Positions 60,424-64,000 of a stretch of 64,000 bases of DNA are shown here, one piece after another; within the stretch, counting starts at the first letter, position 1, and each line of letters opens with the position of its first letter. Source of the stretch: Streptomyces sp. SPB162 (GTDB lineage: Bacteria; Actinomycetota; Actinomycetes; Streptomycetales; Streptomycetaceae); NCBI RefSeq assembly GCF_029504575.1, contig NZ_JAQFII010000001.1, forward strand, positions 6,393,001 through 6,457,000. Reading direction: 5' to 3'. Made by a program: the position numbers and the translations under genes. A model generated the notes under the pieces. It searched no databases and had not been told where the DNA came from. It saw only the letters and a program-made list of their open reading frames with translations.

Positions 60424-61290
60424 GTGGCGGAAGCACGGCCGGGAGGCGCCCCGACCGTACTGCGGGTGGTGCTCGGCAAACGGCTCCAGGACCTCCGGGA
60501 GAAGGCGGGCCTCTCCTACGAGCAGGCTGGTCTGGCCCTCGATGTCACTCATGCCACGATCCGCAGGATGGAGAAGGCCGAGGTCGGCCTGAAACCGCCC
60601 TACGTCGAGAAGCTGCTGCTGACCTACGGAGTCACCTCTCCCAGCGAGGTCAGCGGCTTCCTCGCGCTCGCGCGCGAGGCGAACCGGCCCGGCTGGTGGC
60701 ACCGCTTCCGTGACGTCCTGCCGGAATGGTTCAGCGCCTTCGTCAGTCTGGAGGGCGAGGCCAGCATCATCCGCGCCTACGAACCGCACTACGTACCCGG
60801 TCTCCTGCAGACCGAGGAGTACGCGCGCGCGGTGCTGTGGGCCGGGCTGCCGCACGCCTCCGTCGAGGAGATCGACCGCCTGGTGGCCCTGCGCCTGGAG
60901 CGGCAGGCGCTGCTCACGGGGGAGAAGGCGCCCCTGCTGTGGGTCGTGATGGACGAAACGGTGCTGCGCCGCCCCATCGGCGGCGTCGACGTCATGCGTG
61001 CCCAGATCGCTCACCTGGCCGAGGTCACCGCGATGCCCAACGTCCGGCTCCAGGTCATGCCGTTCACGGCGGGCCCGCACCCCGCGATGTACGGGCCCTT
61101 CCACATCTTCCGCTTCGAGATCCAGGAACTCCCGGACATCGCCTACACGGAGAGCCTGATCGGCGGTGCGTACTTCGACGAACGCGACGACGTGTCGGCC
61201 TTCCTGGAGGCGCTGGACCGGATGTGCGCGCAGGCCGCGCCGGCACAGAGCACCAAGGCCATCCTCGGTGGCATTCGCAAGGAGATCTGA
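60424..61290 (+). CDS. Scr1-type helix-turn-helix regulator with DUF5753 (WhiJ-like)
   Basis: A 288-residue protein: residues about 12-75 form an XRE helix-turn-helix (LGKRLQDLREKAGLSYEQAG, VTHATIRRMEKAEVGLKPPY) and the remainder is the DUF5753 domain with YEPHYVPGLLQTEEYARAVL, LLWVVMDETVLRRPIGGVDV, RLQVMPFTAGPHPAMYGPFH and YTESLIGGAYFDERDDVSAF. GTG start behind GGAGGAGG. Family members such as WhiJ repress sporulation genes and are antagonised by small DUF397 partners, one of which follows 3 bp downstream. Confidence 0.93.
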   Translation: MAEARPGGAPTVLRVVLGKRLQDLREKAGLSYEQAGLALDVTHATIRRMEKAEVGLKPPYVEKLLLTYGVTSPSEVSGFLALAREANRPGWWHRFRDVLPEWFSAFVSLEGEASIIRAYEPHYVPGLLQTEEYARAVLWAGLPHASVEEIDRLVALRLERQALLTGEKAPLLWVVMDETVLRRPIGGVDVMRAQIAHLAEVTAMPNVRLQVMPFTAGPHPAMYGPFHIFRFEIQELPDIAYTESLIGGAYFDERDDVSAFLEALDRMCAQAAPAQSTKAILGGIRKEI

Positions 61291-61293
61291 CCC

Positions 61294-61527
61294 ATGGGTC
61301 GCATATACAACGGCATGCCCGCCAAGGACCTCGGTCGCGAGGGCTGGAGCAAGCCGTGGAGCGGCGGCAACGGCGGCAGTTGCGTCGAGGCCAAGAAGCT
61401 GAACGACGGCCGGGTGGCGCTGCGTCAGTCCACCGACCCCGACGGCCCGGCACTGATCTACACCAATCTCGAGATCACCACGTTCATCCAGGGCGCGAAG
61501 GCCGGTGCGGCGGACTTCCTGCTGTGA
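61294..61527 (+). CDS. DUF397 domain protein (WhiJ partner type)
   Basis: A 77-residue protein starting MGRIYNGMPAKDLGREGWSK with the DUF397 core GGSCVEAKKLNDGRVALRQS and TDPDGPALIYTNLEITTFIQ. These small proteins bind or counteract the Scr1-type HTH regulator encoded beside them; the pair behaves like an antitoxin-style switch in some studies. It lies 3 bp after the HTH gene, clearly in the same operon. Confidence 0.92.
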   Translation: MGRIYNGMPAKDLGREGWSKPWSGGNGGSCVEAKKLNDGRVALRQSTDPDGPALIYTNLEITTFIQGAKAGAADFLL

Positions 61528-61606
61528 GGACCGTTCGTACCGCCGCTGCTGAAACCGCCGACGCTGCCGTCGCAGCCGAGCACAGAGAACCGAACCGGAG
61601 GACGGC

Positions 61607-62413
61607 ATGACCGACCAGGGATTTCCCGCCGACGCGATAGACACCAGCATCCCGCACCCGGCCCGCATGTACGACTTCTACCTGGGCGGCTGGGACAACT
61701 ACGAGGTCGACCGGACCGCCGCTCAGCGGGTCATCGACGTCCTCCCCGACATCATCCCCGGGGCGCGCGCCAACCGCGACTTCCTGCACCGGAGCGTCCG
61801 CTTCCTGGCGGAGGCGGGCATCCGCCAGATCATCGACATCGGCACCGGCATCCCCACCTCGCCCAACACCCACGAGGTGGCGCAGGCGGTCTCCCCCGAC
61901 GTGCGGGTGGCGTACGTCGACAACGACCCGATCGTGGCCACGCACGCCGGCGCCCGCATGACCGGCAGCGGGAGCACCGAGTTCTTCCTCGCCGACGTGC
62001 GCAGGCCGCGCACCATCCTGGACCACCCGACGATCGGCAAACTGATCGACTTCGACCAGCCGGTCGCCGTCCTGCTCATCGCCGTCCTCCACTTCGTCAC
62101 CGACGGGGAAGACCCGGCCGGCATCGTGGCCACGCTGCGCGACGCGCTGCCGGCGGGCAGCTATCTGGTGATGTCGCACGCCACGGCGGACTTCCACGGC
62201 GGTAGCTTCCCCGAGGTCAGCAAGATCTATGAGAAGGCCAGCGCCACGCTGAACGTGCGTCGGCGCGTCGACATCGAGCCGCTCTTCGACGGGTTCGACC
62301 TCATCGAACCCGGTCTGGTGCAGGTCCCGATGTGGCGGCCCGACGGCACTGCCCCGACGGCCGAGGAGGTCAGCCGGGTCGGCTTCTACGGCGGCGTCGG
62401 CCGCAAGAGCTGA
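61607..62413 (+). CDS. SAM-dependent methyltransferase, PF04672 (DUF574) family
   Basis: A 268-residue protein of the Streptomyces-expanded family: IDTSIPHPARMYDFYLGGWD and NYEVDRTAAQRVIDVLPD at the N terminus, the SAM motif IRQIIDIGTGIPTSPNTHEV, VAYVDNDPIVATHAGARM, and VAVLLIAVLHFVTDGEDPA. The substrates of this family are unknown. Members are frequently found beside Scr1/DUF397 regulators, as here. GGAGG precedes the ATG. Its last 28 bp overlap the convergent STM4011 gene. Confidence 0.9.
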   Translation: MTDQGFPADAIDTSIPHPARMYDFYLGGWDNYEVDRTAAQRVIDVLPDIIPGARANRDFLHRSVRFLAEAGIRQIIDIGTGIPTSPNTHEVAQAVSPDVRVAYVDNDPIVATHAGARMTGSGSTEFFLADVRRPRTILDHPTIGKLIDFDQPVAVLLIAVLHFVTDGEDPAGIVATLRDALPAGSYLVMSHATADFHGGSFPEVSKIYEKASATLNVRRRVDIEPLFDGFDLIEPGLVQVPMWRPDGTAPTAEEVSRVGFYGGVGRKS

Positions 62414-63312
62414 ACAGGGACGGGGATCGGGCCGAGCGGTCCGCCGGGCGCGGGGATCCGTTCCAGCACGCCGCCCGCGAAGGTGTCGTACAGCGGTAGC
62501 GACTCCAGATGTACGTAGCCGATGTGGCAGTCGCAGACGGCGAGCGGGCACGCACGCGGCCGCAGCGCCCGGCGGTACGAGCCGTCATAGAGGTTGCCCA
62601 GCTCGGCGGGGACGAAGTGGCAGCGCCGGACGGTGCCTTCGCCGTCGACCGAGATCACCGACTCCCCGGTGCGGCAGGGCAGCCCCGCGCTGTGGTGCGG
62701 GTGACGGCTGTAGGGAAAGAGCGGGTCGACGGCCGTCCAGGCGTCCGCCTCGGCGTCAGTGTACGTATGGCCCTCGGCCGCGTTGATCCACAGGTAGACG
62801 TGGTCGGGGAGGTCGGCGCGCAGCCTCCGGGCCTCGTTGAGGTGCGCGGGCAGGCCCACGACGCCCACGCTGAACCGGACCGAGCGGTCAGCCAGGTCAC
62901 GGCACTTGGCGAGGAACCTTTCGTACGGGGTCTGGCCGGGGTGGTACGTGCACCACAGGGCGAGCGTGCCGGGGTCGGCCTCTTCGAGCCAGTCGGTGCG
63001 GCAGCTGAGGTTGGTCTGGATCGCCACCCGCCGGATGTGCGGCAGCTGGCTCAGCTCCGTGAGGGTGCGCCGGTACCAGGAGCGCACCAGGCCCTCGCCC
63101 CAGGGCGTGAACAGCAGCGACAGCCGGTCGGTTGTCTGCCCGGCGGCCCAGCCGGCGAACCGCTCCAGGGCGGCGCGGTCGGCACGCAGCTGCTCGCGGC
63201 TGTCGCGCCGCTTGGCGAACGGGCAGTAGGGGCAGTCGTAGTCGCAGCTCGCGAGCGGGCCGCGGTAGAGGATCGACAGGTCCAGGCCGGGATGGTCCGG
63301 GGGAGTGCTCAC
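62386..63312 (-). CDS. STM4011 family radical SAM protein
   Basis: A 308-residue radical SAM protein from GTG (VSTPPDHPGLDLSILYRGPL). The cluster motif is CDYDCPYCPFAKRRDSREQL, followed by LLFTPWGEGLVRSWYRRTL, VAIQTNLSCRTDWLEE and, near the C terminus, RCHFVPAELGNLYDGSYRRA with Cys-rich RACPLAVCDCHIGYVHLESL, likely an auxiliary cluster. It overlaps the stop of the STM4012 gene (GTGA) and the 3' end of the methyltransferase. The STM4011-STM4015 set was named in Salmonella; its pathway is not known to me. Confidence 0.9.
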   Translation of the reverse strand: MSTPPDHPGLDLSILYRGPLASCDYDCPYCPFAKRRDSREQLRADRAALERFAGWAAGQTTDRLSLLFTPWGEGLVRSWYRRTLTELSQLPHIRRVAIQTNLSCRTDWLEEADPGTLALWCTYHPGQTPYERFLAKCRDLADRSVRFSVGVVGLPAHLNEARRLRADLPDHVYLWINAAEGHTYTDAEADAWTAVDPLFPYSRHPHHSAGLPCRTGESVISVDGEGTVRRCHFVPAELGNLYDGSYRRALRPRACPLAVCDCHIGYVHLESLPLYDTFAGGVLERIPAPGGPLGPIPVPVQLLRPTPP

Positions 63313-64000
63313 TTCGCGTCGTACCCGGCCATGAGGGCGCGGACGGGGTCCGAGAACAGGGCCGGGCCGACCGCGTCGGAGTGCGCCAGACCTTCCGCGG
63401 ACAGCCGCAGCCGCTCGGGGCCGGCCGTCGTGTCCAGCCGGCCCGCCTCGGCGAAGCGGCGGAGCACGACGGGGAAGTCCTGCTCGGGCGCGGTTCCGAA
63501 ACGGGCCCGGTACTCCGCCACCGGCATGCCCGCTGCCTGGAGCAGCGACTGCAGCAGATGGCGACGACGGGGCTCGTCGCCGTCCATCCACCGGCCGACG
63601 TCGGCGAACGCGAACTCCCGGGCGGGGCGCGCGATGTAGTCGTCGATGATCGACCGGATCTCGCTCATGCCGACCGCGTAGTCGAAGGAGTAGTGCAGCG
63701 CGGAGGTGTACGAGCGGGCGCCGCAGCCGAGGCCGATCATTCCGTCGGTCTGGCACGCGTAGTCCTCCCCGCCGGTGGCGGGTGCGCCCAGGCGGCGGAA
63801 CATCCGCATCGACACCTGCTCATAGCCCTGGGCCAGGAGATGGTCGCGGCCGAACCGGTACAGGTGCAGCCGCTGCTCGTCCCACACCGCGCCGGCTCCC
63901 GCCGGATCGGCGTTCGTATGGAGGCGGCCGAGGCCGGTCAGCGGGCGGACGTAGAGCGGGTAGAGGTACAGCTCCTCCGGCTCCCAGGCCAGGGCGGCGT
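63309..64000 (-). CDS. STM4012 family radical SAM protein, C-terminal part (runs off window)
   Basis: About 230 residues of the C-terminal part are present, the start lying beyond the right edge. WEPEELYLYPLYVRPLTGLG, FRRLGAPATGGEDYACQTDG, MIGLGCGARSYTSALHYSFD and YAVGMSEIRSIIDDYIARPA are characteristic of HemN-like STM4012 proteins; the N-terminal radical SAM Cys motif is outside. It is coupled to STM4011 by a 4-bp overlap and is probably upstream in one operon. Confidence 0.88.
   Translation of the reverse strand, partial: AALAWEPEELYLYPLYVRPLTGLGRLHTNADPAGAGAVWDEQRLHLYRFGRDHLLAQGYEQVSMRMFRRLGAPATGGEDYACQTDGMIGLGCGARSYTSALHYSFDYAVGMSEIRSIIDDYIARPAREFAFADVGRWMDGDEPRRRHLLQSLLQAAGMPVAEYRARFGTAPEQDFPVVLRRFAEAGRLDTTAGPERLRLSAEGLAHSDAVGPALFSDPVRALMAGYDAK

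Noticed and set aside
1..64000. CRISPR arrays, phage genes or integrase/att sites next to the two tRNA genes
   Set aside because: No regularly spaced repeats of CRISPR type were seen, and neither tRNA is followed by a duplicated tRNA 3' end or an integrase gene.

Overview
The window is about 72% G+C, densely coded, with GTG starts, many 4-bp start/stop overlaps, GGAGG-type ribosome sites and typical actinomycete families (Scr1-type HTH + DUF397, DUF2254, PF04672 methyltransferase, TIGR03084, SCO6745-type protein). It is chromosomal DNA of a Streptomyces or close relative. The order idi - polyol-phosphate/ABC block - hpnC-hpnO matches, from memory, the S. coelicolor SCO675x-677x region.

Layout. 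1-4.5 kb: tail of an IS630-type transposase, thioesterase, fdhD, chorismate mutase, a broken beta-carbonic anhydrase coupled to an aldehyde dehydrogenase. 4.6-9.8 kb: DUF2254 membrane protein, tRNA-Leu(GAG), a 1134-residue helical-repeat protein. 9.8-15.6 kb (minus): VOC protein, aldo/keto reductase, pseudouridine catabolism (psuG-psuK), an ABC-F ATPase with a leader region carrying an Arg-rich uORF. 15.7-17.1 kb: initiator tRNA-fMet, N-formylglutamate amidohydrolase, MmcQ/YjbR protein. 17.2-24.3 kb (minus): an acyl-CoA catabolic operon (TIGR03084 protein, carboxyltransferase, biotin carboxylase, acyl-CoA dehydrogenase, enoyl-CoA hydratase, TetR regulator). 24.5-33.2 kb: acyl-ACP desaturase behind a nested 31-bp operator, dimethylargininase, a second and frameshifted ABC-F, a DMT transporter, winged-helix, SCO6745-type, FMN-barrel and crotonase genes.

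33.6-42.4 kb: anti-sigma-type ATPase, isopentenyl diphosphate isomerase, then seven co-directional overlapping genes: CDP-alcohol phosphotransferase fused to an N-terminal domain, cytidylyltransferase-like enzyme, sn-glycerol-1-phosphate-dehydrogenase-like enzyme, a second CDP-alcohol phosphotransferase, GT2 glycosyltransferase and a TagGH/Wzm-Wzt-type ABC exporter. I read this as a system that makes a CDP-polyol, transfers it, glycosylates the product and exports it. It is the best candidate here for an undescribed pathway. 42.6-54.5 kb: the hopanoid operon hpnC-hpnD-(32-aa sORF)-hpnE-polyprenyl synthase-shc-hpnG-hpnH-(ispG relic)-dxs-hpnO, which runs from isoprenoid precursor supply to aminobacteriohopanetriol.

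54.5-64 kb: serpin, tyrosine phosphatase, GH36 alpha-galactosidase, SGNH hydrolase, a WhiJ-like trio (ATPase, HTH, DUF397), a PF04672 methyltransferase and the STM4011/STM4012 radical-SAM pair, which runs off the end.

Four genes (carbonic anhydrase, ABC-F 2, cytidylyltransferase, hpnE) carry single-base indels in short C or G runs, and ABC-F 1 has lost its expected stop. Either the draft sequence has homopolymer errors or these genes are decaying; raw reads would decide.
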